A stretch of DNA of 8,430 nt from Cellvibrionales bacterium (lineage in GTDB: Bacteria > Pseudomonadota > Gammaproteobacteria > Pseudomonadales > UBA7434). The DNA is taken from assembly GCA_018668095.1 (NCBI GenBank), contig JABIQF010000129.1, forward strand, positions 1 through 8,430, given 5' to 3'. Position numbers and translations under genes: made by a program. Below the pieces are notes generated by a model, which was not told the DNA's origin, searched no databases, and worked only from the letters and a program-made list of their open reading frames with translations. Positions 1-5,479 of the stretch are shown here, piece by piece. Numbering within the stretch: the first letter of the stretch is position 1; each line of letters begins with the position of its first letter.

Positions 1-1
1 C

Positions 2-120
2 CTTGAATTTAAAACTTAAACAAAAAAGTAAAACCTCAGAATAAATCATTACCACTAAATTGATGCATAAGCCTCTGGCATATCGGGCTACCCCAGACGG
101 TCTTGAACTTAAAACCCAAA
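2..120. repeat. Imperfect direct repeat, two copies 100 bp apart
   Basis: Positions 2-20 and 102-120 share the A-rich core CTTGAAnTTAAAAC, and 16 of the 19 bases match. The spacing is exactly 100 bp. Between them is a weak possible hairpin, TCTGG at 74-78 with CCAGA at 93-97. No open reading frame of interest lies here. Because the window begins here, it cannot be seen whether more copies continue to the left. The A-richness makes chance similarity quite possible. Confidence 0.3.
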
Positions 121-141
121 AAAAGCAAAAACATCCCCCAT

Positions 142-174
142 AAAAAAACCCTACTTAAAAAAAGCAGGGTTTTA
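142..174 (-). terminator. Intrinsic terminator of the rpsP-rimM-trmD-rplS operon
   Basis: Read on the minus strand, AAAACCCT (173-166) pairs with AGGGTTTT (152-145) across a T-rich loop. The stem runs on into a T7 run (complement of the A run at 142-148). It lies about 80 nt beyond the rplS stop codon and fits a Rho-independent terminator for the operon. On the plus strand the T run is only four bases long, so minus-strand use is favoured. A second, imperfect hairpin (217-247, GGGC/GCCC outer arms and a five-pair inner stem closing a T8 loop) lies directly behind rplS but has no T-tract. It may protect the mRNA 3' end rather than terminate. Confidence 0.7.
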
Positions 175-253
175 ATAGCCAAGCAAAAAAGCTCAGCACA
201 TAGACATTAATTAATCGGGCTTAGCTATCGAAAAAAAACGACAGCCCAATCAA

Positions 254-619
254 TTATCGGCTAGCTAATTTTTCTTTAATACGTGCAGCCTTACCAGACA
301 ACTCACGCAAGTAATAAAGCTTAGCACGACGAACATCACCACGACGCTTAACTTCAATCTCACCAATCATCTCACTGTAAGTTTGGAAAGTACGCTCAAC
401 GCCAACACCATGCGAAATTTTACGCACGGTGAATGCAGAGCTAATGCCACGATTACGCTTAGCAATAACAACACCTTCAAAAGCCTGCAGACGCTCACGC
501 TCGCCGTCTTTTACTTTTACCTGAACAACCACAGTATCACCTGGAGAAAAATCAGGAATTTGCTTGGCATCGGTCTGCTCTTGATCGATTTGTTGAATTA
601 AAGTGTTTCTGTTGCTCAT
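254..619 (-). CDS. rplS: 50S ribosomal protein L19
   Basis: Structural protein of the large ribosomal subunit, which in bacterial ribosomes sits at the 30S-50S interface (family knowledge). The 121-residue product is slightly longer than the usual 114-118. It carries the L19 hallmarks: the SPGDTVVVQVKVKDG segment near residues 25-39, FEGVVIAKRNRGISSAFTVRK at about 48-68, and the C-terminal block RRAKLYYLRELSGKAARIKE at about 97-116. The ATG is preceded by AGGAG with a 6-nt spacer. It is the last gene of the rpsP-rimM-trmD-rplS operon, 80 nt downstream of trmD, and is followed by the operon terminator. The comparatively strong Shine-Dalgarno, set in a small possible hairpin, fits the higher output needed for a ribosomal protein than for its enzyme neighbours. 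Family assignment is certain. Confidence 0.98.
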   Translation of the reverse strand: MSNRNTLIQQIDQEQTDAKQIPDFSPGDTVVVQVKVKDGERERLQAFEGVVIAKRNRGISSAFTVRKISHGVGVERTFQTYSEMIGEIEVKRRGDVRRAKLYYLRELSGKAARIKEKLASR

Positions 620-622
620 GGT

Positions 623-635
623 AGACTCCTGGTCT
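623..635 (-). promoter_or_regulatory. rplS ribosome binding site inside a small hairpin
   Basis: On the minus strand AGAC-CAGGA-GTCT forms a possible four-pair stem whose loop contains most of the AGGAG Shine-Dalgarno of rplS. The stem ends 3 nt before the start codon. The stem is short and may be unstable. It is listed because rpsP, the other ribosomal-protein gene of this operon, has a comparable arrangement. Confidence 0.35.
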
Positions 636-699
636 CATTGATGCTCTACATAGCGACCAATGAATTAATACAAATTAAAATAGCTATTATCTGTTGCTT

Positions 700-1455
700 T
701 TAGCATTCCTCATCGAGCAATGCTTGTTCTTCCGGACTTAGCTCCAACCGCTCAAATAAATCCGGTCGACGCTCTCTGGTTCTTAATAAAGACTGCTGCA
801 ATCGCCAGCGCCTTATCGCCTCGTGGTCTCCACTCAATAATACTGAGGGGACATCCTGACCATCGACACTCTCTGGCCTCGAGTAATGCGGACAATCCAG
901 TAATGGACGACTCGCAAATGAATCTTGTTTGGCTGAATCTGCATCACCCAAAGCATCGGGTAACTGCCGAATCACACCATCTAACAGCACCATTGCTGCT
1001 AACTCTCCACCGCTTATTACATAATCGCCAATGGAAATTTCTTCATCAACTTCGGCTTCAATTAATCGCTCATCAATGCCTTCGTAACGACCGCATAAAA
1101 TAACGAGCTTCTGGCATTGCGACAAACGATTTATCATCGCCTGATCTAAACACTTGCCCTGCGGTGACATATAAACCACTTTAACCGCATCATCTTTGGC
1201 TGCAACATCAACAACACCATCCATACTCGCTTTTGCTGCATGAATAGCACTCGCTAATGGCGGCACTGTCATGACCATACCGGGGCCGCCCCCGTAAGGA
1301 CGATCATCAACCGACTTATGCCTGTCGACGGTATAATCACGCGGATTCACTGTCGATAACGACAATAAATCTTTATCTATCGCCCGACTCGAAATACCCG
1401 ACTCGGACAATGCTTTAAACATTTCCGGAAACAGCGTAACAATACTGACATGCAT
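700..1455 (-). CDS. trmD: tRNA (guanine-N1-)-methyltransferase TrmD
   Basis: Transfers a methyl group from S-adenosylmethionine to N1 of G37 in tRNAs, next to the anticodon, which prevents +1 frameshifting. It is an essential cytoplasmic SPOUT-class homodimer with a trefoil knot. At 251 residues it is close to the E. coli length of 255. Visible signatures are PYGGGPGM (53-60), GRYEGIDER (122-130) and the knot/SAM segment SIGDYVISGGELAAM (141-155). The QDSF block contains the aspartate (D178) that matches the catalytic base of characterised TrmD. A C-terminal block has HEAIRRWRLQQSL. Relative to E. coli there is a small insertion of about eight to ten residues around 78-90, before VVYMSPQGK. 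ATG at 1455 is preceded by AGGGG with an 8-nt spacer. It lies 51 nt downstream of rimM and 80 nt upstream of rplS. Confidence 0.98.
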   Translation of the reverse strand: MHVSIVTLFPEMFKALSESGISSRAIDKDLLSLSTVNPRDYTVDRHKSVDDRPYGGGPGMVMTVPPLASAIHAAKASMDGVVDVAAKDDAVKVVYMSPQGKCLDQAMINRLSQCQKLVILCGRYEGIDERLIEAEVDEEISIGDYVISGGELAAMVLLDGVIRQLPDALGDADSAKQDSFASRPLLDCPHYSRPESVDGQDVPSVLLSGDHEAIRRWRLQQSLLRTRERRPDLFERLELSPEEQALLDEEC

Positions 1456-1506
1456 ATCGCTGGCCCCTAACGATGTAATTCGGTCTAACTAAAACTGATC
1501 AAAAAA

Positions 1507-2091
1507 CTAATCAACATCATCCATTTGCCAATCAACCAGCATCGTTCCGTTATCAATGTCGACAGACTTAACCACTTTGTCGAGCAAATACGGTATCAAT
1601 ATTTCTTCTGAATCAGACTTACCTTCTAACTCAGGCTTAACAACGAGAACGTCATTCGCGCCGGTCTCTATCAAATGGTCAACCGAGCCTATTAACAATC
1701 CAGCTTGTCCAGCCTCATCTTGCAAGTAAACTTGCAAACCCTCAAGTTGATGCCAGTAATAATCGTCTTTTGACAATTCAGGCATCGCACTCAACGGTAT
1801 TTTAATCTGCGACTTACAGTAAGCTTTCGCGATATCTCTGTCATCCACATCTTTGATATGAACAACAATACCGTTACTGTGTCGACGCGCCTCATCGATA
1901 ACAACTTGACGAGTCTGTCCGTTTTTTTCTAGCAACCAATTATCGTAAGCCAGAATATTATCAAAGGGCTCAGTATAGGAATGCACCTTTAACCAACCCT
2001 TAACACCAAACACAGCACTGATCTCACCAATAACAACCAAACCGGCAGCCAGATCACTCTCTGAATCGACGCTTAAATCTTTTGCTGACAT
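1507..2091 (-). CDS. rimM: 16S rRNA processing / 30S maturation factor RimM
   Basis: Assists assembly of the 30S head domain and 16S rRNA processing, and binds ribosomal protein S19 (family knowledge). Visible features are the N-terminal barrel start VVIGEISAVFGVKGWLKVHSYTEP, the central VDDRDIAKAYCKSQIKIP and the linker DDYYWHQLEGLQV. The C-terminal PRC-barrel has the conserved IETGANDVLVVKP, then ILIPYLL..VVKSVDIDNGTMLVDW. I start it at the ATG at 2089-2091, giving 194 residues. The frame stays open upstream to a TTG at 2110-2112 (201 residues), but that start has no convincing Shine-Dalgarno and only adds a lysine-rich tail. The ATG also lacks a clear Shine-Dalgarno, which suggests low translation. 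The gap to rpsP is unusually long (about 112 nt) and holds two terminator-like hairpins. Confidence 0.95.
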   Translation of the reverse strand: MSAKDLSVDSESDLAAGLVVIGEISAVFGVKGWLKVHSYTEPFDNILAYDNWLLEKNGQTRQVVIDEARRHSNGIVVHIKDVDDRDIAKAYCKSQIKIPLSAMPELSKDDYYWHQLEGLQVYLQDEAGQAGLLIGSVDHLIETGANDVLVVKPELEGKSDSEEILIPYLLDKVVKSVDIDNGTMLVDWQMDDVD

Positions 2092-2134
2092 TTTAATTTG
2101 CTTTTTTTTCAAAATTTATAGACCAGCGATCTTT

Positions 2135-2161
2135 AAAAAATCTAACATTTAAAGGTTAGAT
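2135..2161 (-). terminator. Weak terminator/attenuator between rpsP and rimM
   Basis: On the minus strand ATCTAAC (2161-2155) pairs perfectly with GTTAGAT (2146-2140) over an eight-base loop, and is followed at once by a T run (complement of the A run 2135-2140). The stem has only two GC pairs, so it is probably partial rather than absolute. It lies inside the operon, about 45 nt before the rimM ATG. It could lower transcription of rimM, trmD and rplS relative to rpsP, or mark an mRNA processing site. Confidence 0.45.
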
Positions 2162-2185
2162 GTAAAGAAACACTGCATAAAAAAG

Positions 2186-2208
2186 CAAAACAAAAACCTA
2201 AAATTAGG
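2186..2208 (-). terminator. Short hairpin plus T-rich tract at the rpsP stop codon
   Basis: On the minus strand CCTAA-TT-TTAGG (2208-2197; about four pairs with a tetraloop) overlaps the rpsP stop codon. It is followed by TTTTTGTTTTG. Alone it is very weak, but it sits just before the stronger AT-rich hairpin at 2135-2161, giving two pause-type signals in a row in the rpsP-rimM gap. Translating ribosomes reaching the stop codon would melt this stem. Confidence 0.3.
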
Positions 2209-2455
2209 CTGCCGCTTTTTGAGCTTGCTTAGACAATGAAGCAACACGGTCAGAAACCTGTGCGCCAAGGCTAACCCAGTGATCAATTCGATCTTGCTGA
2301 ATGCGTAAACGCTCTTCTTGACCACGAGCAACTGGGTTGAAAAAACCAACCTGCTCTATAAAACGACCATCACGTGCATTGCGGCTATCAGCTACAACAA
2401 CATGATAAAAAGGACGCTTTTTTGATCCGCCTCTTGATAAACGAATAGTTACCAT
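2204..2455 (-). CDS. rpsP: 30S ribosomal protein S16
   Basis: Small-subunit protein that binds 16S rRNA early in 30S assembly (family knowledge). The 83-residue product matches the family length and begins with the canonical MVTIRLSRGGSKKRPFYHVVVAD. It continues with SRNARDGRFIEQVGFFNPVA, then RLRIQQDRIDHWVSLGAQVSDRV and an alanine/lysine-rich end. The ATG is preceded by AGGAA with a 7-nt spacer, and the Shine-Dalgarno lies in a small palindrome. It is the first gene of the rpsP-rimM-trmD-rplS operon. Upstream are about 420 nt without a gene, holding a good sigma70-type promoter and a structured leader, and beyond that ffh on the same strand. Confidence 0.98.
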   Translation of the reverse strand: MVTIRLSRGGSKKRPFYHVVVADSRNARDGRFIEQVGFFNPVARGQEERLRIQQDRIDHWVSLGAQVSDRVASLSKQAQKAAA

Positions 2456-2631
2456 TTTTACTTTCCTGAAAGTCAGTGTTCTAAAATTGATGATATAAGA
2501 TCATTTGTTACAAATTTTTTTGAGCTAAATGAAACCTTTAATTCATTTATTCCGCCTATTTACGCGCCTTAACAGCCAATTATCTCTTTTAGAGATATAC
2601 CTGCCACAAGTATTCACAGGGCGGAAAAAAG
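2456..2631 (-). promoter_or_regulatory. Long structured 5' leader of rpsP
   Basis: If transcription starts about 7 nt after the -10 at 2638-2643, rpsP has a leader of about 175 nt. In it, TTCCGCC (2626-2620) can pair perfectly with GGCGGAA (2556-2550). These arms enclose a perfect seven-pair hairpin TATCTCT-AAA-AGAGATA (2597-2581). A third element is the RBS palindrome at 2460-2473. The nested arrangement suggests a regulatory leader, possibly autogenous control by a ribosomal protein, but I do not recognise it as a described motif. No terminator T-tract follows either stem. Confidence 0.4.
2460..2473 (-). promoter_or_regulatory. rpsP ribosome binding site inside a palindrome
   Basis: The minus-strand sequence ACTTTCAGGAAAGT is a perfect inverted repeat; folded, it gives a five-pair stem with a CAGG loop. 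It contains the AGGAA Shine-Dalgarno of rpsP and ends 4 nt before the ATG. Such a fold could partly hide the site or present it in a loop. Whether a regulator uses it cannot be told from the sequence. Confidence 0.4.
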
Positions 2632-2637
2632 GCGCGC

Positions 2638-2665
2638 ATTATACGGTAAAGAATTTTTATTTAAC
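2638..2665 (-). promoter_or_regulatory. Main rpsP operon promoter (sigma70 type)
   Basis: The minus strand carries a consensus -10, TATAAT (2643-2638), and a weak -35, GTTAAA (2665-2660), with a 16-bp spacer. Directly after the -10 comes GCGCGCC, a GC-rich discriminator of the kind found at rRNA and ribosomal-protein promoters that are repressed by ppGpp/DksA (established for E. coli). Growth-rate and stringent control of the operon is therefore a reasonable inference. Confidence 0.65.
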
Positions 2666-2761
2666 ACCTCCATTTTCAATCTAACGGCAGAAGCCAACTA
2701 TTCCACCCAAATAGATGAAAAATTGATACTTTTCAGAGAGTTAAATACAAAAATCGCCGCA

Positions 2762-2791
2762 TTTATACGACCAACCGAAGATACAAGCCAA
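2762..2791 (-). promoter_or_regulatory. Possible second, upstream rpsP promoter
   Basis: The minus strand has a -35-like TTGGCT (2791-2786, four of six matches), an 18-bp spacer and a -10-like TATAAA (2767-2762, five of six), followed by GC-rich TGCGGCG. It lies between the ffh stop and the main rpsP promoter and would give a leader of about 300 nt. AT-rich DNA yields such matches by chance, so this is tentative. Confidence 0.3.
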
Positions 2792-2824
2792 TAAAGAAAG
2801 ATAATCTAAACAAGCGACTTCGCC

Positions 2825-2849
2825 ATATTAGCTCCAATAAGGCCAATAT
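2825..2849 (-). other. Hairpin downstream of ffh without T-tract
   Basis: On the minus strand ATATTGGC (2849-2842) pairs with GCTAATAT (2832-2825), eight pairs including one G-U, loop nine bases, starting 26 nt after the ffh stop codon. No T run follows, so it is not a standard intrinsic terminator. It could stabilise the ffh mRNA 3' end. No better ffh terminator is visible in 2456-2874, so read-through from ffh into rpsP is possible. Confidence 0.3.
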
Positions 2850-2874
2850 ACAGACTCAGAAATAGCAGCAAGAA

Positions 2875-4275
2875 CTACTTAAAGCCTGGCGGCAAACCGC
2901 CCATTCCACCCATACCGCCGCCCATGCCACCAGGGCCACCCATTCCGCCCATACCACGCATCATATTGGCCAAACCGCCGCCCTTCATTTTCTTCATCAT
3001 CTTCTGCATTTGCTTATGCTGCTTAAGCAGACGGTTTAAATCTTGTAATTGCGTTCCCGAACCCATCGTCACACGACGCTTACGCGAGCCGTTTAAAATA
3101 TCCGGATTACGGCGTTCTTTGGGTGTCATCGAATTAATAATGGCTTCCATTTGGCCAAATTGCTTTTGCGCCGCTTGCTGCTCAACCGCTTGCGCCATAC
3201 CAGCCATACCGGGCATTTTATCGAGCATACTGCCAATGCCGCCCATATTGTTCATTTGCTGAAGCTGGTCACGAAAGTCTTCAAGGTCAAAGCCCTTACC
3301 GCGCTTAACTTTTCGTGCAAGACGCTCAGCCTTACGCTTATCAACCTTTTTCTCGGCCTCTTCTATCAGCGACATCACGTCGCCCATACCTAAAATACGT
3401 GAAGCGATACGATCAGGATGGAAAAGCTCTAACGCAGTGGTTTTTTCACCCACACCCATAAACTTAATTGGCTTGCCTGTAATAGCGCGAACCGATAACG
3501 CCGCACCACCACGTGTATCAGCATCTATTTTAGTTAACACAACACCGGTTAACGGTAGCTGCTCACTAAATGCCTTGGCGGTATTTGCAGCATCTTGCCC
3601 CGTCATCGCGTCGACAACGAATAAAGTCTCTGCAGGATTTAAGGCTTTATGTAATCCGCCAATTTCCTGCATCATGTCATTATCAATCGCTAACCGACCC
3701 GCGGTATCAACAATTAATACATCATTAAGACTAAGCTTGGCAGCGGCTAACGCGCCATTAACAATATCGATAGGCTTCTGATCGACGTCACTCGGATGGA
3801 ATGTGACATCCACTTCTGCAGCCAAGGTTTTTAACTGCTGGATTGCCGCGGGACGATAGACATCCGCACTCACCACCATGACTGATTTTTTCTGTGTCTC
3901 TTTTAAATATCGGGCAAGCTTGGCAACAGAAGTGGTTTTACCTGCGCCTTGAAGTCCTGCCATTAAAATAATTGCCGGCGGTTTAACCGCCAAGTTTAGC
4001 CCTTCATTGGCTTCACCCAGCGTTACTTGTAACTCGCTTTGAACAATCTTTAAAAACACCTGACCAGGCGATAAGCTCTGCGTAACCTCTTGGCCAACAC
4101 CGCGCAACTTAACACGGTCGACAAAATCCTTAACCACGGGCAAGGCAACGTCGGCTTCAAGTAAGGCCATGCGTACATCACGCAAGGCATCTTTGATATT
4201 ATCTTCGCTTAAATGCGCCTTACCGCTAACTTGGCGAAAGGTCTGGGATAGGCGATCACTTAGATTCTCAAACAT
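2875..4275 (-). CDS. ffh: Signal recognition particle protein Ffh (SRP54)
   Basis: GTPase of the signal recognition particle. With 4.5S RNA it binds hydrophobic signal sequences on nascent chains and delivers the ribosome to FtsY at the inner membrane. The 466-residue product has the N-domain with the ALLEADVALPVV motif (about 37-48). The GTPase G-domain follows with P-loop GLQGAGKTT (107-115), DVYRPAA (138-144), the switch DTAGR (190-194), the SRP-type insertion and TKID (248-251). DADTRGG and the GxGEK segment are also present. The M-domain from about 300 ends with the 4.5S-RNA-binding GSRKRR..GSGT region (396-407) and a methionine/lysine-rich helix. The tail after about residue 431 is strikingly rich in Gly and Met. 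ATG at 4275 has no obvious Shine-Dalgarno. Position beside rpsP and divergent from ypjD is the usual gammaproteobacterial context. Confidence 0.98.
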   Translation of the reverse strand: MFENLSDRLSQTFRQVSGKAHLSEDNIKDALRDVRMALLEADVALPVVKDFVDRVKLRGVGQEVTQSLSPGQVFLKIVQSELQVTLGEANEGLNLAVKPPAIILMAGLQGAGKTTSVAKLARYLKETQKKSVMVVSADVYRPAAIQQLKTLAAEVDVTFHPSDVDQKPIDIVNGALAAAKLSLNDVLIVDTAGRLAIDNDMMQEIGGLHKALNPAETLFVVDAMTGQDAANTAKAFSEQLPLTGVVLTKIDADTRGGAALSVRAITGKPIKFMGVGEKTTALELFHPDRIASRILGMGDVMSLIEEAEKKVDKRKAERLARKVKRGKGFDLEDFRDQLQQMNNMGGIGSMLDKMPGMAGMAQAVEQQAAQKQFGQMEAIINSMTPKERRNPDILNGSRKRRVTMGSGTQLQDLNRLLKQHKQMQKMMKKMKGGGLANMMRGMGGMGGPGGMGGGMGGMGGLPPGFK

Positions 4276-4309
4276 AAGTTGTAATACACATATAAAAAAG
4301 AGGACGCAA

Positions 4310-4339
4310 AGTATACCTTAGCTAGCCTGCAGAGCCCAA
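4310..4339 (-). promoter_or_regulatory. Candidate ffh promoter
   Basis: The minus strand shows a -10-like TATACT (4315-4310, five of six matches) and a weak -35-like TTGGGC (4339-4334) separated by 18 bp. Transcription would start about 30 nt before the ffh ATG. There is no competing candidate closer to the gene. Confidence 0.4.
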
Positions 4340-4365
4340 ATGTATCGGTAATTTAAAGCCAAGAT

Positions 4366-4378
4366 GGCAATATTTGCC
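4366..4378. other. Short inverted repeat in the ffh/ypjD divergent region
   Basis: GGCAA-TAT-TTGCC forms a five-base dyad with a three-base centre, roughly midway between the divergent ffh and ypjD starts. It could be an operator half-site pair, but it is short and may be chance. Confidence 0.2.
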
Positions 4379-4435
4379 GCAACTTAATAACGCTCTTAGG
4401 CTTCACCCACAACCGCGCATATGCCACAATCAGTA

Positions 4436-4464
4436 TTGTCCCCATTTAACGCCGGCAATAGAAT
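4436..4464 (+). promoter_or_regulatory. Candidate ypjD promoter
   Basis: A -35-like TTGTCC (4436-4441, four of six) and a -10-like TAGAAT (4459-4464, five of six) are separated by the optimal 17 bp, ending 24 nt before the ypjD ATG. A small dyad, ACAAT-CAGT-ATTGT (4426-4439), overlaps the -35. No regulator can be named. Confidence 0.45.
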
Positions 4465-4488
4465 CAAATAGAAAGGATTAAGCAGGCA

Positions 4489-5301
4489 ATGACTGATCTA
4501 TCAACTCTTGCGACATTGACAACCATAAGCGCCTCTGCGTGTTATGCGCTGGCCATTATGCAGCTTTTAATCGTCACTCGCTCCAATGCCAACCAACATC
4601 AAGCCTTCCCTCTTTGGGGCTTAGCCGGCGTCGTATTTCACTTTCTCACTATCACGCTCAATACTATTGAACATCAAGGCTTAAGCAGCAGTCTTTTTGA
4701 TGCGCTATCCATCACCGCGTTTATCGTTATGAGCATGGGGTTAATCGCGCAAACACGCTATACGCTCAGAGCTATGCTTCTACCGGCATTTGTTATCGCC
4801 ATTATGTGCTTAGTTTTGGCGAACAGTTACTCTCACCACACACCCATACTAGCAACGTCGCCAGGTATGCTAACGCATATTCTTAGCTCTATTATTGCTT
4901 ATAGTTTACTCAGCCTCGCTACGCTGCTTGCACTCACATTTCAGCTTATGGAACGCGGCTTGAAAGATCACCGTGAAATTAGCTGGTTACGCCAACTGCC
5001 GCCATTACAAACAATGGAAAGCCTTTTATTTCAACTCATTACCATCGGCTGGCTAATATTAACAGCAGCCATTGTAAGCGGCGGTATTTTCATTGATGAC
5101 CTTTTTGCCCAGCATCTCGCACATAAAACCCTCTTTACAATGATCTCGTGGCTTCTTTATGGCCTGCTTATTATTGGTCGCCGCAATTATGGATGGCGCG
5201 GAACAACGGCATTAAAACTGGCCATTGCCGCTTTTATTGCTTTAGTTCTAGCTTATTTCGGTTCAAAGTTTGTTCTTGAGATACTGCTAAACCCATACTA
5301 A
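4489..5301 (+). CDS. ypjD: YpjD, CcsA-like inner-membrane protein
   Basis: Polytopic inner-membrane protein of the cytochrome c assembly (CcsA/ResC-like) superfamily. E. coli YpjD occupies the same place beside ffh, and its biochemical role is not settled. The 270-residue product has about eight predicted membrane segments (near 7-29, 40-61, 68-88, 95-112, 128-150, 180-200, 212-231 and 240-262). Conserved histidines sit in membrane context: H130 in LTHILSSIIAYSLLSLA and H212 in HKTLFTMISWLLYG, followed by the family signature RRNYGWRG. In CcsA-type proteins equivalent histidines bind haem. The tryptophan-rich WWD motif of true haem-handling proteins is not visible, so haem delivery should not be assumed. 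ATG is preceded by AAGGA with an 11-nt spacer. A 178-nt gap separates it from the next gene. Confidence 0.9.
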   Translation: MTDLSTLATLTTISASACYALAIMQLLIVTRSNANQHQAFPLWGLAGVVFHFLTITLNTIEHQGLSSSLFDALSITAFIVMSMGLIAQTRYTLRAMLLPAFVIAIMCLVLANSYSHHTPILATSPGMLTHILSSIIAYSLLSLATLLALTFQLMERGLKDHREISWLRQLPPLQTMESLLFQLITIGWLILTAAIVSGGIFIDDLFAQHLAHKTLFTMISWLLYGLLIIGRRNYGWRGTTALKLAIAAFIALVLAYFGSKFVLEILLNPY

Positions 5302-5363
5302 AGCGATGTTAAATACTTGAAAGGTGGCGCAGGTAAACAAGGACTTACCACAAAGACTGCTGC

Positions 5364-5388
5364 ATAGTGGCACATAGAACGACACTAT
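5364..5388. other. Inverted repeat in the ypjD-yfjD gap
   Basis: ATAGTG (5364-5369) and CACTAT (5383-5388) are perfect complements over a 13-base loop, with a further GC/GC pair beyond a one-base bulge. No T-tract follows on either strand. It is the only notable structure in 5302-5479, where I see neither a small gene nor a convincing promoter. Confidence 0.25.
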
Positions 5389-5479
5389 AGCGGCATTACA
5401 CGTTTAATTTGCGCTTGCCAAACCTCTCGATTTTCTTCACTATTGCCGTCCGATTCGTACATAGAGGTCTACCCCGCAC

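Noticed and set aside
383..601. Plus-strand frame of 72 codons opposite rplS
   Set aside because: Antisense shadow of the L19 gene.
720..1103. Plus-strand frame of 127 codons opposite trmD
   Set aside because: Antisense shadow of a certain gene; no family resemblance or ribosome binding site.
2149..2349. Minus-strand frame of 66 codons overlapping rpsP
   Set aside because: Shifted frame inside and behind rpsP; hydrophobic low-complexity end comes from the A/T-rich gap.
2924..3781. Several plus-strand frames of 80-114 codons opposite ffh
   Set aside because: Compositional shadows of the Ffh reading frame (Pro/Ile/Cys-rich mirror of Gly/Met/Ala codons); no independent signals.
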